Assembly: GCA_947476405.1 (NCBI GenBank)
Contig: CANJQG010000017.1
Location: 1 to 36,546 of the forward strand
DNA from: Thiotrichales bacterium
GTDB taxonomy: Bacteria > Pseudomonadota > Gammaproteobacteria > Francisellales > CACEW01
Reading direction: 5' to 3'
Length of the DNA: 36,546 bases
A model generated the notes under the pieces. The model did not search any database. It had not been told where the DNA came from and saw nothing but the letters and a program-made list of their open reading frames with translations. Positions 15,799-24,306 of the stretch are shown here, in pieces; position 1 is the stretch's first letter, and each line of letters starts with the position of its first letter. The position numbers were made by a program, and so were the translations under genes.

Positions 15799-16986
15799 TT
15801 AAAGATAAACGGTCACATCTAAAGTCGATTCCCATGTTTGGCCTCCATGATACAACTGAATCCAGGCATATTCAGGCCCAACATAGACATTATGAACCAG
15901 CTCAGTCTGCACATAGCCCAACCATTGGTCTTGCGTTCCAATCAAATTGACATTCACCGCGTTCACAGGGACAGCGAAAGGAATCGGCACCATTTGCATA
16001 TGGACACTTGCGCTGTAGTCAATCGCAAAGCTTGTATTTTTCTGAAAAATAGGCCGATTATAATTGCCCGTCAAACTCCAGGCTTGCATATCGCCGGTCG
16101 GTTGATCGTGAAACAACGGGGAGGAGGTTGTACTCACCCATTCCGCCGCCGCGCCCAAAGATTGACTGGCCGTGAGGGGATAAGCCAAGGCCGCATTTAA
16201 ACTCACCGCACCGATTTCTCCGCCTTTTAAAATTTTACTTTGCTTCGTATAACGACTACTACTGGTCCCATAAGCCGCCGCAATAGCACTTCCTGAATAG
16301 CGAATATCATTCATATAACCGAGGCCACCCGAAAGCGAGAAATTTCCAAGCGAATGTCCATACTGCACATTATAAACAAAATCATTAAGACTATTTTGAC
16401 CATTAAAAAAAGCCAAACTCGTATCCAATTGACCCAACGAAAACCCAAGATTCAACTGATTTAACTGTGTTGACTCAAAAGCACTGGATTCCAAAGTACT
16501 CTCCACTAAACCCCCACCTGGAAACACCCCAAAAGGCAGATTCATCTCCCCTACGCTGGCATAAAAAGGGGTTTTACTTAGATTGCCAAAATCAATCATC
16601 GCCTCAGACAGCGTTGTTGGATAACCATTCAGCCCACCTTGCAAGGTAAAAAAGAGCTGCGTCCAATCATTCACATTTGCCAGCGTATAGAGATCCGCCG
16701 TGGTCAATGCAAGCGCCGAACCGCTCTGTGGATAAGCACTGCTAAAAATGCTTGGCACACGAGCGTTCGCTCCCCATACCTGCATATCCGCCTGAAGCAT
16801 TCCCCCCAAAGTCAAGGAGGGCGCTGTCACTGCTTGTGCCGCCAGCAAAGAATACGCCAAGTTTGTCTCAGACAACAACCCCAATGGCTGAGCACTATCG
16901 CTCTGAACCTCATCCCCCCAACCCAGATGAACCAGAAAGAGGCCATTCAAAGCCAAGATCCAGCACCCTAAAAGCCTAGCATTCAT
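15799..16986 (-). CDS. LbtU-family (siderophore-porin-like) outer-membrane beta-barrel protein
   Basis: Predicted outer-membrane protein with a signal peptide (MNARLLGCWILALNGLFLVH...) and many alternating strands ending in an aromatic/hydrophobic terminal strand (LDVTVYL). The middle block NDWTQLFFTLQGG, AMIDFGNLSKTPFYASVGEM and LPFGVFPGG follows the pattern of the LbtU/DUF3573 family of Legionella. LbtU itself takes up the siderophore legiobactin, but many paralogues have unknown cargo. I chose the ATG at 16986 (395 residues) over 17043 because it begins the signal peptide and the upstream promoter overlaps the longer version. It is first in a likely two-gene unit with the IcmD-like gene. 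Confidence 0.72.
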   Translation of the reverse strand: MNARLLGCWILALNGLFLVHLGWGDEVQSDSAQPLGLLSETNLAYSLLAAQAVTAPSLTLGGMLQADMQVWGANARVPSIFSSAYPQSGSALALTTADLYTLANVNDWTQLFFTLQGGLNGYPTTLSEAMIDFGNLSKTPFYASVGEMNLPFGVFPGGGLVESTLESSAFESTQLNQLNLGFSLGQLDTSLAFFNGQNSLNDFVYNVQYGHSLGNFSLSGGLGYMNDIRYSGSAIAAAYGTSSSRYTKQSKILKGGEIGAVSLNAALAYPLTASQSLGAAAEWVSTTSSPLFHDQPTGDMQAWSLTGNYNRPIFQKNTSFAIDYSASVHMQMVPIPFAVPVNAVNVNLIGTQDQWLGYVQTELVHNVYVGPEYAWIQLYHGGQTWESTLDVTVYL

Positions 16987-17014
16987 AAAAAACTCTACGC
17001 ATATTAATCGACTT

Positions 17015-17043
17015 AGGATATCCCTAAATACACGCAATGACAA
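17015..17043 (-). promoter_or_regulatory. Putative promoter for the LbtU-like / IcmD-like pair
   Basis: On the minus strand TTGTCA (17043-17038), a 17-bp spacer and TATCCT (17020-17015) match sigma-70 at five and four of six positions. It lies downstream of the rph stop, so this pair can be expressed apart from rph. I see no convincing Fur box. Confidence 0.5.
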
Positions 17044-17071
17044 TACGCAGTTCTGTTCGGGCAGGCATCCA

Positions 17072-17830
17072 CTAACCCCAGGCTAAATCCTTCACGCCCG
17101 CAACCGCCAAGGCTTCTTTTTGCTTGATAATCAAATCAGCAATTCCGCCTTTTGCCATGGCAAGCATTTCCTGAAACTCGGTCTCTGTGAAAGCTTTTCC
17201 TTCTGCTGTGCCTTGAATTTCGATAAATCCACCTGCATCGTTCATGACGATGTTCATATCGGTTTCGGCATTGCTATCTTCTGCATAATCTAAATCTAAC
17301 ACCACCTGGCCTTTATAAATTCCAACGGAGACCGCTGCAACAAAGTGCTGTAAAGGATGGGGAAACTGCATTTTTGATTTAATCAAATTACGTGATTTAA
17401 AATGAGACAGGGCATCTGCCAAAGCCACACAGGCACCAGTAATCGAGGCCGTACGCGTTCCCCCATCGGCTTGAATAACATCACAATCAATCGCCACCGT
17501 ATATTCAGGTAAAAAATTGAGATTCACAGCAGAACGTAAAGAGCGCCCAATCAAGCGCTGGATTTCACTACTCCGGCCGCCTTGCTTTCCTGAAACAGCC
17601 TCACGATGGGTACGGTCTGAAGTTGCACGCGGCAACATGCCATATTCAGCGGTCAACCAAGCCTGCCCTTTTCCTTTTAAAAAACGAGGCACACCTTCAA
17701 CCAGGCTCGCCGTACAGATGACTTGTGTATCACCATAACAGACTAAAACAGAGCCTTCCGCGTGTTTAGTGAAATTCCGTTGAATGCTAATGGGGCGAAG
17801 TGCGTTCAATTCGCGTTTACTCGGGCGCAT
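17072..17830 (-). CDS. rph: Ribonuclease PH
   Basis: Phosphorolytic 3'-5' exonuclease that trims tRNA precursors. The 252 residues show all family blocks: PSKRELNALRPISIQRNFTKHAEGS, CYGDTQVICTAS, WLTAEYGMLPRAT, GKQGGRSSEIQRLIGRSLR (phosphate-binding Arg), CDVIQADGGTRTASITGA and DYAEDSNAETDMN (catalytic Asp). It is slightly longer than the E. coli enzyme (238) through a C-terminal tail. AAGGA stands 6-7 nt before the ATG. It is divergent from ubiC, with overlapping promoters. Confidence 0.96.
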   Translation of the reverse strand: MRPSKRELNALRPISIQRNFTKHAEGSVLVCYGDTQVICTASLVEGVPRFLKGKGQAWLTAEYGMLPRATSDRTHREAVSGKQGGRSSEIQRLIGRSLRSAVNLNFLPEYTVAIDCDVIQADGGTRTASITGACVALADALSHFKSRNLIKSKMQFPHPLQHFVAAVSVGIYKGQVVLDLDYAEDSNAETDMNIVMNDAGGFIEIQGTAEGKAFTETEFQEMLAMAKGGIADLIIKQKEALAVAGVKDLAWG

Positions 17831-17844
17831 GGTGGATCCTTATC

Positions 17845-17872
17845 TTGAGCTTCTATTCCGCTGTAGTATAAT
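17845..17872 (+). promoter_or_regulatory. Promoter for ubiC-ubiA
   Basis: TTGAGC (17845-17850), a 16-bp spacer and a perfect TATAAT (17867-17872). The -10 overlaps the -10 of the divergent rph promoter. Confidence 0.65.
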
Positions 17873-17893
17873 CGCTTTTTAAGAATAACTTAA
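17865..17893 (-). promoter_or_regulatory. Promoter for rph, -10 overlapping the ubiC promoter
   Basis: On the minus strand TATACT (17870-17865) lies 17 bp downstream of a weak TTAAGT -35 (17893-17888). It shares four base pairs with the forward TATAAT, so polymerase can probably occupy only one of the two at a time. Confidence 0.5.
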
Positions 17894-17907
17894 GTCGCAG
17901 CTTCAAT

Positions 17908-18369
17908 ATGACTGATTTTTTTAAACCACTCTGTGCCATTCAGAAACTCGGAGAAGCCTTGCGAGCCACTCATCCAAGCTGGAAGATATTGTATATTCAA
18001 GAAGTTTGGCAGAATGATGTCTGGATTCGCGAAATCTGTCATCACGCTGACGAAGGCGCACTGATTTACGCCCAAACACGCATTCCTAAAAAAACATATC
18101 TCGCCCACGAAGCCATATTCAGCACATTAGGTACGCATTCGATTGGCGATCACTTTTTATTTCAACGCCCTGATGTCCTTCGCAGCCCCTTTCAATGCAC
18201 GATCATCAGCCCAGAAAATGAAGCCTATGCTGATATTGCACACCATCTGGGATCTGAACCTCTTTTTTATAAGCGAGAATCCCTTTTTCAGATCGGTGAA
18301 AATACGCTCTCAATCAGTGAGTGTTTTGGCCAAAAAGCCTTGAAGGCCCTCGGAATCAAACCAACATGA
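17908..18369 (+). CDS. ubiC: Chorismate-pyruvate lyase
   Basis: Splits chorismate into pyruvate and 4-hydroxybenzoate, the first committed step of ubiquinone synthesis. The 153-residue protein aligns loosely with the divergent UbiC family. It has WIREICHH early, then ALIYAQTRIPKKTY, FSTLGTHSIGDHFLF, an Arg in DVLRSPFQ and a Glu in SISECFG that may serve as the active-site Arg and Glu. It overlaps ubiA by 4 nt (ATGA), which strongly supports the call, since UbiA uses its product. Confidence 0.88.
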   Translation: MTDFFKPLCAIQKLGEALRATHPSWKILYIQEVWQNDVWIREICHHADEGALIYAQTRIPKKTYLAHEAIFSTLGTHSIGDHFLFQRPDVLRSPFQCTIISPENEAYADIAHHLGSEPLFYKRESLFQIGENTLSISECFGQKALKALGIKPT

Positions 18370-19178
18370 TCAAACTGAATGCTGCCTTTAGACTGATGCG
18401 TTTTCATCGCCCTCTGCCGATTTTATTGATTCTATGGCCGACCTATTGGGGTTTGTTTTTGGGCAAAACACCCAGCTTAAAAATCTGCATTGTCTTTACG
18501 CTGGGCGTGATCCTCATGCGCGCGGCGGGCTGCATCATTAATGATTATTTTGATCGCCATTTTGACGGGCAGATTACCCGAACCCAAAACCGTCCCCTTG
18601 CGAATGGCAGCGCCACGCCCAGACAAGCCCTCGGTCTGTTCACGCTCTTAATTTTACTCGCGGCCTGTTTATTATTTTTTCTGCATCCCATCACGATTCT
18701 GCTGGCTGTTTGCGCCTTAGCCTTAGCGATGCTCTATCCTCTCGCGAAACGCTTCACGCATTTCCCCCAACTGGTTTTAGGACTGGCCTTTAACTTTGGC
18801 TTGATCATGGCTTCTATTCAGGTCAATGGATCGCCTTCTTTCAATTTATTTTTTTGGTATCTTTTTGCCGTAATCTGGACCCTGCTTTATGATACTGAAT
18901 ATGCCCTCATGGATTATACGGACGATCTTAAAACAGGAATTAAATCAACCGCCGTTTTTTTTGGCCCCAGAGTCATGCTTTTTTTAAGTGCTTTATCAGC
19001 CATACTGATCCTGATGCTCCTGACTCAAGCTATGAACTGGCTGACACTCAGCATTGCTGCCTTTCTTATTTGGCAATTATGGGCTCTTAAAAAATCACCC
19101 CAAACAAAAGGCCTCATGATTTTTAATCTGCATCACTGGATTGGGCTGGCCGTCTTTTTACTGATCTTTCATTCCTAA
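18366..19178 (+). CDS. ubiA: 4-hydroxybenzoate polyprenyltransferase
   Basis: Integral inner-membrane prenyltransferase that joins 4-hydroxybenzoate to the polyprenyl chain. The 270-residue protein has about eight hydrophobic segments and both Asp-rich motifs: NDYFDRHFDGQITRTQNRPL and DTEYALMDYTDD, the latter close to the E. coli DTQYAMVDRDDD. RPLPILLILWPTYWGLFL near the start is typical. The start is the ATG overlapping the ubiC stop; an upstream in-frame codon at 18321 lies inside ubiC. Confidence 0.95.
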   Translation: MIKLNAAFRLMRFHRPLPILLILWPTYWGLFLGKTPSLKICIVFTLGVILMRAAGCIINDYFDRHFDGQITRTQNRPLANGSATPRQALGLFTLLILLAACLLFFLHPITILLAVCALALAMLYPLAKRFTHFPQLVLGLAFNFGLIMASIQVNGSPSFNLFFWYLFAVIWTLLYDTEYALMDYTDDLKTGIKSTAVFFGPRVMLFLSALSAILILMLLTQAMNWLTLSIAAFLIWQLWALKKSPQTKGLMIFNLHHWIGLAVFLLIFHS

Positions 19179-19198
19179 AAGGTGTTTAATCGCCGGCC

Positions 19199-20632
19199 TT
19201 ACGCCGCCCCCCCAACGGTCAAGCCATTAATCCTCAAGGTGGGCTGACCTACGCCGACTGGGACACTCTGTCCTTCTTTACCACAGATCCCAACACCCAG
19301 ATCAAGCTGCAAATCATTCCCGACCATACTAACGCGCTTTAGCGCGCTGGGACCATCACCAATTAAGGTGACGCCTTTCACAGGCTTGATGATTTTTCCA
19401 TTTTTCACCCAATAGGCTTCACTGGTTACAAAGACAAATTTTCCGGAGGTAATATCAACCTGACCGCCATTGAAATTGACTGCATAGAGACCGTTTTCGA
19501 GTGAGGCAATGATGTCTTCTTTGACATGCTCACCCGGTAACATATAAGTATTGGTCATGCGGGGCATCGGCAAATGGGAATAAGATTCGCGTCGGCCATT
19601 ACCGGTTGATTTTTGATTCATCAATCTTGCATTCAGCTTATCAAACAAATAACCAGACAGGCGACCGTTTTCAATTAATACATTTTGCTGAGTAGGCACC
19701 CCTTCATCATCCATATTGAGGGACCCGCGCCGCCCAGGCAAAGTACCGTCATCGACAATAGTACATAAAGAAGAGGCGACCATTTCACCCATTTTTCCTG
19801 AAAATGCAGAACTGCCCTTGCGATTGAAATCGCCCTCCAAACCGTGCCCCACTGCCTCATGCAATAAAACACCCGGCCAACCTGCACCTAAAACGACATC
19901 AAAAATACCCGCTGGCGCTGCATCCGCACGCAAATTAACACCTGCAATTCGGACTGCTTCACGCGAAAAGTGCTGCCACTCGGTATCCTCACACAAAGCG
20001 GAATAAGTTTTTCGCCCCCCTCCACCTGAATAACCCTGTTCACGCTTACCCTCTTCCTCCATGACCACTGACACATTTAAACGCACCAGAGGGCGGACAT
20101 CTGCTGCATAGGTTCCATCGCTTGCTGCAATCAAAATCAACTCATAATGCGCAGACAAACTCGCCATAACTTGAATGACACGGGGATCAAGACTTCGGGT
20201 ATACGTATCCACAGCATGTAAAAATTCCACTTTATCCAAATGACTTTTTTCACGAATGGGATTATGCGCTGGATACAAAGAAGTAAAAGTACAAGGCACC
20301 AAAACCGCTACTTTTCCTGACTGACCCTGCGAAACAATATTCCGAGCGGTTGCCGCACACTTTTTTAAAGCAGCAAGCGAAAGATGATCCGCATAAGCAA
20401 ATCCAGTTTTTTCACCATGAATTGCACGCACGCCCAGCCCTTTGGCAATCGAGAATGAACCGTCTTTTACAATTCCTTCTTCCATCGACCACATTTCACT
20501 TGACTCAAATTGCAAGTAAATATCTGCAAAATCAATTCGATGCTGAAAAAGCTGCTGTAATGCCACGTCTAAATCATTTCGCGTCAAACCATTATCAAAC
20601 AATAAGGCATCCTCTACCTGAGATAATAGCAT
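19199..20632 (-). CDS. tldD: Metalloprotease TldD
   Basis: TldD pairs with TldE/PmbA in a Zn-protease that degrades unstructured peptides and matures some modified peptides. The 477 residues include the metal motif LLHEAVGHGLEGDF (HExxxH), the N-terminal MEEGIVKDGSFS block, GVGVRA-like GLGVRAIHGEKTGFAY, and C-terminal LIGDGPSALKRVSMVG with DLGVGICGKEGQSVPVGVGQP. The ATG at 20632 overlaps the murA stop (TAATG); an in-frame GTG at 20641 is inside murA. Placement after murA in the mla operon is unusual. pmbA is not in the window. Confidence 0.94.
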   Translation of the reverse strand: MLLSQVEDALLFDNGLTRNDLDVALQQLFQHRIDFADIYLQFESSEMWSMEEGIVKDGSFSIAKGLGVRAIHGEKTGFAYADHLSLAALKKCAATARNIVSQGQSGKVAVLVPCTFTSLYPAHNPIREKSHLDKVEFLHAVDTYTRSLDPRVIQVMASLSAHYELILIAASDGTYAADVRPLVRLNVSVVMEEEGKREQGYSGGGGRKTYSALCEDTEWQHFSREAVRIAGVNLRADAAPAGIFDVVLGAGWPGVLLHEAVGHGLEGDFNRKGSSAFSGKMGEMVASSLCTIVDDGTLPGRRGSLNMDDEGVPTQQNVLIENGRLSGYLFDKLNARLMNQKSTGNGRRESYSHLPMPRMTNTYMLPGEHVKEDIIASLENGLYAVNFNGGQVDITSGKFVFVTSEAYWVKNGKIIKPVKGVTLIGDGPSALKRVSMVGNDLQLDLGVGICGKEGQSVPVGVGQPTLRINGLTVGGAA

Positions 20633-21900
20633 TAAGCACACTTCCGATAAATATCCGCACCCAGACGCAAAAACTTTTCTTCCAAATATTCATAACCACG
20701 ATCCATATGGTGTAAGCCTTCAATAATCGTTTCACCATCCGCTGCAAGACCCGCCAATACCAGGCTGGCTGAGGCGCGCAAATCACTGGCCATAACCGGC
20801 GCACCGTGAAGCTGCTCCACTCCGATACAAATCGCTTTATTGCCTTTAATTCGAATATTGGCACCTAAACGTTGCAATTCCGGAACATGCATAAAGCGAT
20901 TTTCCCAAATGGTTTCCACAATTTCTGACATGCCGGTGGCCACTGCATTCATCGCCATAAATTGCGCCTGCATATCGGTTGGAAACCCAGGATAAGGCGC
21001 TGTTTTAATATTAATCGATTTTAATTCACGGCCACGCATATCGAGCGTCACTGAGTTTTGTTTTTCAGTCAATTTAGCGCCTGCTTTGGAGAGCTTGAGC
21101 AAAATATTACTCATGCTTGCAATATCCACATTTTGGACGGTAATGCACCCGCGCGTCATTGCGCCCGCCACAAGATAGGTGCCCGCTTCAATTCGATCGG
21201 GCATCACGGAATATTCTGCACCTTGTAATTCAGGAACCCCATGAATGGTCAGGGTATGTGAACCCGCCCCTTCAATTTTTGCACCCATTTCAATCAGCAT
21301 TTTAATCAAATCACAGACTTCAGGTTCACAGGCGGCATTATGAATAACCGTTGTCCCTTCCGCTAAGGTTGCGGCCATCAGTAAGTTTTCTGTCCCCGTA
21401 ACAGAAACTGTATGCATGTGAATATGCGCACCTTTCAAACGCCCACCGGGGACTTTCGCATGAATAAATCCATCTGTAATTTCGATTTCCGCACCCAAAG
21501 CGCGCAAGCCATCCAGATGCATATCAATCGGTCGTAGCCCAATCGCACAGCCCCCAGGAAAAGCCACTTTCGCCTCTCCATGACGGGCCAATAAAGGTCC
21601 CAAAACCACAATTGATGCACGCATTGCTTTAATCAAATCATAGGGCACCGTTACATTATCAATATGATTGCTTTCAATCCGAACCCGCATTCGATCTAAA
21701 ATAGTAATCTTGCAGCCCAGATCTCCCAATAACTCCAGCATAATCGTAATATCCTGCAGATGCGGTAAATTGCCCAGCACCATGGGTTCAGCGGTTAAAA
21801 TACTTGCCGCCAAAATTTTTAAAGCCGCATTTTTGGCCCCCGCAATACTCACTTCGCCCACTAAAGGACGGCCACCGTGAATGACTAAACAATCAGACAT
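20632..21900 (-). CDS. murA: UDP-N-acetylglucosamine 1-carboxyvinyltransferase
   Basis: First committed step of peptidoglycan precursor synthesis; transfers enolpyruvate from PEP to UDP-GlcNAc. The 422 residues contain the PEP-binding KNAALKIL, GPLLARHG, the catalytic Cys in PGGCAIGLRPIDMHL (fosfomycin target), SVTGTENLLMAATLAEG, and AGTYLVAGAMTRG. It overlaps ibaG by 8 nt and tldD by 1 nt. mla-ibaG-murA order is conserved in gammaproteobacteria. The presence of the Cys predicts fosfomycin sensitivity at target level. Confidence 0.97.
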   Translation of the reverse strand: MSDCLVIHGGRPLVGEVSIAGAKNAALKILAASILTAEPMVLGNLPHLQDITIMLELLGDLGCKITILDRMRVRIESNHIDNVTVPYDLIKAMRASIVVLGPLLARHGEAKVAFPGGCAIGLRPIDMHLDGLRALGAEIEITDGFIHAKVPGGRLKGAHIHMHTVSVTGTENLLMAATLAEGTTVIHNAACEPEVCDLIKMLIEMGAKIEGAGSHTLTIHGVPELQGAEYSVMPDRIEAGTYLVAGAMTRGCITVQNVDIASMSNILLKLSKAGAKLTEKQNSVTLDMRGRELKSINIKTAPYPGFPTDMQAQFMAMNAVATGMSEIVETIWENRFMHVPELQRLGANIRIKGNKAICIGVEQLHGAPVMASDLRASASLVLAGLAADGETIIEGLHHMDRGYEYLEEKFLRLGADIYRKCA

Positions 21901-22147
21901 TTTTTTGATCCTTATTTTCCCATTCGGAACGTGTATATAATTTTAAAGCAATCGCATGCATTTCACCTGAAGCAATCAGCGGACCGAGTGTTTCATAAAC
22001 CCTCTGCTGTCGTTTGACACGAGACACCTCCATAAAATCATCAGAAACAATCACCGCCTCAAAATGAACGGTATCTCGTGTCGTCAATTGAACAAAATGG
22101 GCTTGCAAATTAGCACGCAAACTCGCCTCAACCTCTTGAATTTCCAT
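21893..22147 (-). CDS. ibaG: BolA-family protein IbaG
   Basis: Small BolA/IbaG protein of 84 residues, which in other bacteria binds Fe-S clusters with monothiol glutaredoxin and affects acid stress and envelope homeostasis. It shows the BolA fold pattern: HFEAVIVSDDF, then RVKRQQRVYETLGPLIASGEMHAIALKLYT. It starts 3 nt after mlaB and overlaps murA by 8 nt, its typical place. Confidence 0.9.
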   Translation of the reverse strand: MEIQEVEASLRANLQAHFVQLTTRDTVHFEAVIVSDDFMEVSRVKRQQRVYETLGPLIASGEMHAIALKLYTRSEWENKDQKNV

Positions 22148-22150
22148 TTA

Positions 22151-22465
22151 TTAATCCTCTATAATATTTTTAAACAAATGCGCAACGCCATACACTTGCA
22201 ATAACGCTTTTATTTTTGCACTTAAGCAACTAATTTTTAAATCAATTTTATTACGATTCGCTGTACGCAAACACTCCAGAAAGAAAGAAAGCGTTGAAGA
22301 ATCAATTTCTTGCAATTGATGCGCATCCATTTTCCACATTCCTGATTTCGGCATTTTCTGCTGTAAATCAACCCAACTTGGGGCGAGATTATCATGGGTG
22401 AGACTCACAGGCAAAATCCAGCGATCATCTAGATACTCTATTTTTTCGCCATAATTCTTAATCAT
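22151..22465 (-). CDS. mlaB: MlaB, STAS-domain subunit of the phospholipid transporter
   Basis: Cytoplasmic STAS protein that binds MlaF and stabilises the MlaFEDB ABC complex. The 104-residue sequence has the STAS switch segment LQEIDSSTLSFFLE followed by a helix and a Leu-rich C-terminus. Sequence similarity is low, as usual for MlaB; the operon position between mlaC and ibaG makes the call. Start overlaps the mlaC end by 8 nt. Confidence 0.85.
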   Translation of the reverse strand: MIKNYGEKIEYLDDRWILPVSLTHDNLAPSWVDLQQKMPKSGMWKMDAHQLQEIDSSTLSFFLECLRTANRNKIDLKISCLSAKIKALLQVYGVAHLFKNIIED

Positions 22466-23075
22466 TATTCAAACTCTGCAGCTTGGTGAGCAAAGTCGGC
22501 ATGTCAGGAACCGCTGAAAATTGCATTTGATAATTTTTCAAAAAACTGACGCCTTCAATCGCCAAGTCATAAATCTGCCAGCTATTGCCCGAACGCTCAA
22601 GATAATAAGTCAGATTGGAACTTTGACTGGTTGTCAAAGAAGTGACTTGACCTGTCACCGCAACGTATTGCTGTGTTTGCCAGCTATTACCGCGCATCGG
22701 ATTGAGCGTCATTTTATAATTAATCACCGTCGTCAGGGCATTCGCATAGGCACGGGTCAGCAACAATCCAAAAGCATCCTGAAATTCCGCTTGTTCCGCG
22801 GGAGTCGCTTGGCGCCATTTTGGCCCCAAAGCCAAGCCTGCCATTTGATTAATATTGACAATTGGCATCACAGTTTGCTTGATAATACCGTATAATTTTT
22901 GTGGGTTATTCGTAAGTCCTGGGCCGGCTGATTTGATTTGCATTTGCAATGAAGTGACCGTACCTTGAACCAATGAAACCGGATTGACGACCGCTGCATC
23001 CTCAGCAAAGACGTTCATCATCAAAGCACTAAACACGATAATCAAAAAGAATTGGATGAGGCGTTTCAGAATCAT
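22458..23075 (-). CDS. mlaC: MlaC, periplasmic phospholipid-binding protein
   Basis: Soluble shuttle carrying phospholipids between outer-membrane MlaA and inner-membrane MlaFEDB. The 205 residues start with a signal peptide (to about residue 24, ...NVFAED). Family features follow: KQTVMPIVNINQMAGLALG, ATPAEQAEFQDAFGLLLTRAYANAL, and a C-terminal WQIYDLAIEGVSFLKNYQMQF. It overlaps mlaD by 4 nt. Confidence 0.94.
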   Translation of the reverse strand: MILKRLIQFFLIIVFSALMMNVFAEDAAVVNPVSLVQGTVTSLQMQIKSAGPGLTNNPQKLYGIIKQTVMPIVNINQMAGLALGPKWRQATPAEQAEFQDAFGLLLTRAYANALTTVINYKMTLNPMRGNSWQTQQYVAVTGQVTSLTTSQSSNLTYYLERSGNSWQIYDLAIEGVSFLKNYQMQFSAVPDMPTLLTKLQSLNND

Positions 23076-23539
23076 GGTTTTTTTGCTCCACTCATAAAGG
23101 TTGAAATTAAAGACGTTAAACTGGTTGCGGCATAGGTCGTCATGATCTGTCCCCCCTCACCCAGATTTTGGGGCGCATACCCTGGGGTAATGCTGATATA
23201 ATTATCGCCCAAAATACCAGATGAGGTGATGCTGGCACTACTATCCTGAGGAATATTGATCCCCTTTTGCAGACTTAAAACCGCATGCGCTTCATAGGTT
23301 TGGGGATTTAGAGTGATACTTTTCACCGTACCCACTTGTACCCCCGCAATGCGGACCGCACCTCGTGCTTTCAAGCCGCCTACATCGGTAAAATTAGCGG
23401 TTACCGTGTAAGTCTGACTTCCAAAATCAGATTGATTGAGTCCGCTCACTTTCAAAGACATAAATACAAAGGCCAGAATCGCCAAAAGCATGAGGATTCC
23501 CACCCAAATTTCAATCGTTTTGTTCTGCATTTTCTCCAT
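23072..23539 (-). CDS. mlaD: MlaD, MCE-domain subunit
   Basis: Inner-membrane-anchored MCE protein that forms the hexameric periplasmic ring of the Mla transporter. It has an N-terminal transmembrane helix (~residues 9-28) and one MCE domain: YTVTANFTDVGGLKARGAVRIAGVQVG, ISSGILGDNYISITPG near its end, then a short helical tail. Length 155 residues is normal. Two bases separate it from mlaE. Confidence 0.95.
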   Translation of the reverse strand: MEKMQNKTIEIWVGILMLLAILAFVFMSLKVSGLNQSDFGSQTYTVTANFTDVGGLKARGAVRIAGVQVGTVKSITLNPQTYEAHAVLSLQKGINIPQDSSASITSSGILGDNYISITPGYAPQNLGEGGQIMTTYAATSLTSLISTFMSGAKKP

Positions 23540-23541
23540 CC

Positions 23542-24306
23542 TTAATTAAACATGATCGCGGTCAGCAAAAAATCCATTCCCAAAATCGCGAGAGAGCCAT
23601 AGACTACCGTACGGGTGGTCGCTTTGGCAATCCCTTCAGCCGTCGCCACGCAGGTGAACCCTTGATAAATTGAAATCCAAGTCACCACAAAACCAAAGAC
23701 CACACTCTTGATGATCCCATTCAAAATATCAGCACGAAATTCAACAGAGGCTTGCATATTATTCCAAAACGAACCCCCATCAACACCCAACCAAGAGACC
23801 CCCACCCAGTATCCACCCAAAATCGCCACGGCACTAAAAATCAAAGTCAGAATAGGCAAACTAATCTGGCCCGCCCAAAATCGAGGCGCAATAATACGTC
23901 GCATCGGGTCGACTCCCATCATTTTTAAAGCGGATAATTGCTCTGTCGCCTTCATCAAACCAATCTCAGAAGTCAAGGCACTCCCTGCACGCCCTGCAAA
24001 GAGCAAACCTGTTACGACAGGGCCTAACTCTCTTACAATACTCAGTGAAATCAATTGCCCAAGCGCACTTTCAGCACTAAATCGGGACAAGGTATAAAAG
24101 CCCTGAAGCCCCAAAACAAAACCAATAAATCCGCCCGAAACAATGATAATCGCCAAAGATAAAACACCCACCATATACAATTGCTTTAACAAATCTTGAA
24201 AGCGAATCGGGCCGAAAATAGCTTTAAACAAAAAAACACCGGTTTCACCCAGATCTCCAAAAAAAGTCAGCGCTATTCGCCCCAAAGCTCCGATCTTATT
24301 GAGCAT
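23542..24306 (-). CDS. mlaE: MlaE, permease subunit
   Basis: Inner-membrane permease of the Mla ABC transporter, with five to six hydrophobic segments. Conserved blocks are SGGFIGFVLGLQGFYTL, LSIVRELGPVVTGLLFAGRAGSALTSEIG, ATEQLSALKMMGVDPMRRIIAPRFWA and YQGFTCVATAEGIAKATTR. The ATG at 24306 is favoured because AGGAG lies six bases ahead; the ATG at 24312 is too close to it. It overlaps the mlaF end. Confidence 0.95.
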   Translation of the reverse strand: MLNKIGALGRIALTFFGDLGETGVFLFKAIFGPIRFQDLLKQLYMVGVLSLAIIIVSGGFIGFVLGLQGFYTLSRFSAESALGQLISLSIVRELGPVVTGLLFAGRAGSALTSEIGLMKATEQLSALKMMGVDPMRRIIAPRFWAGQISLPILTLIFSAVAILGGYWVGVSWLGVDGGSFWNNMQASVEFRADILNGIIKSVVFGFVVTWISIYQGFTCVATAEGIAKATTRTVVYGSLAILGMDFLLTAIMFN

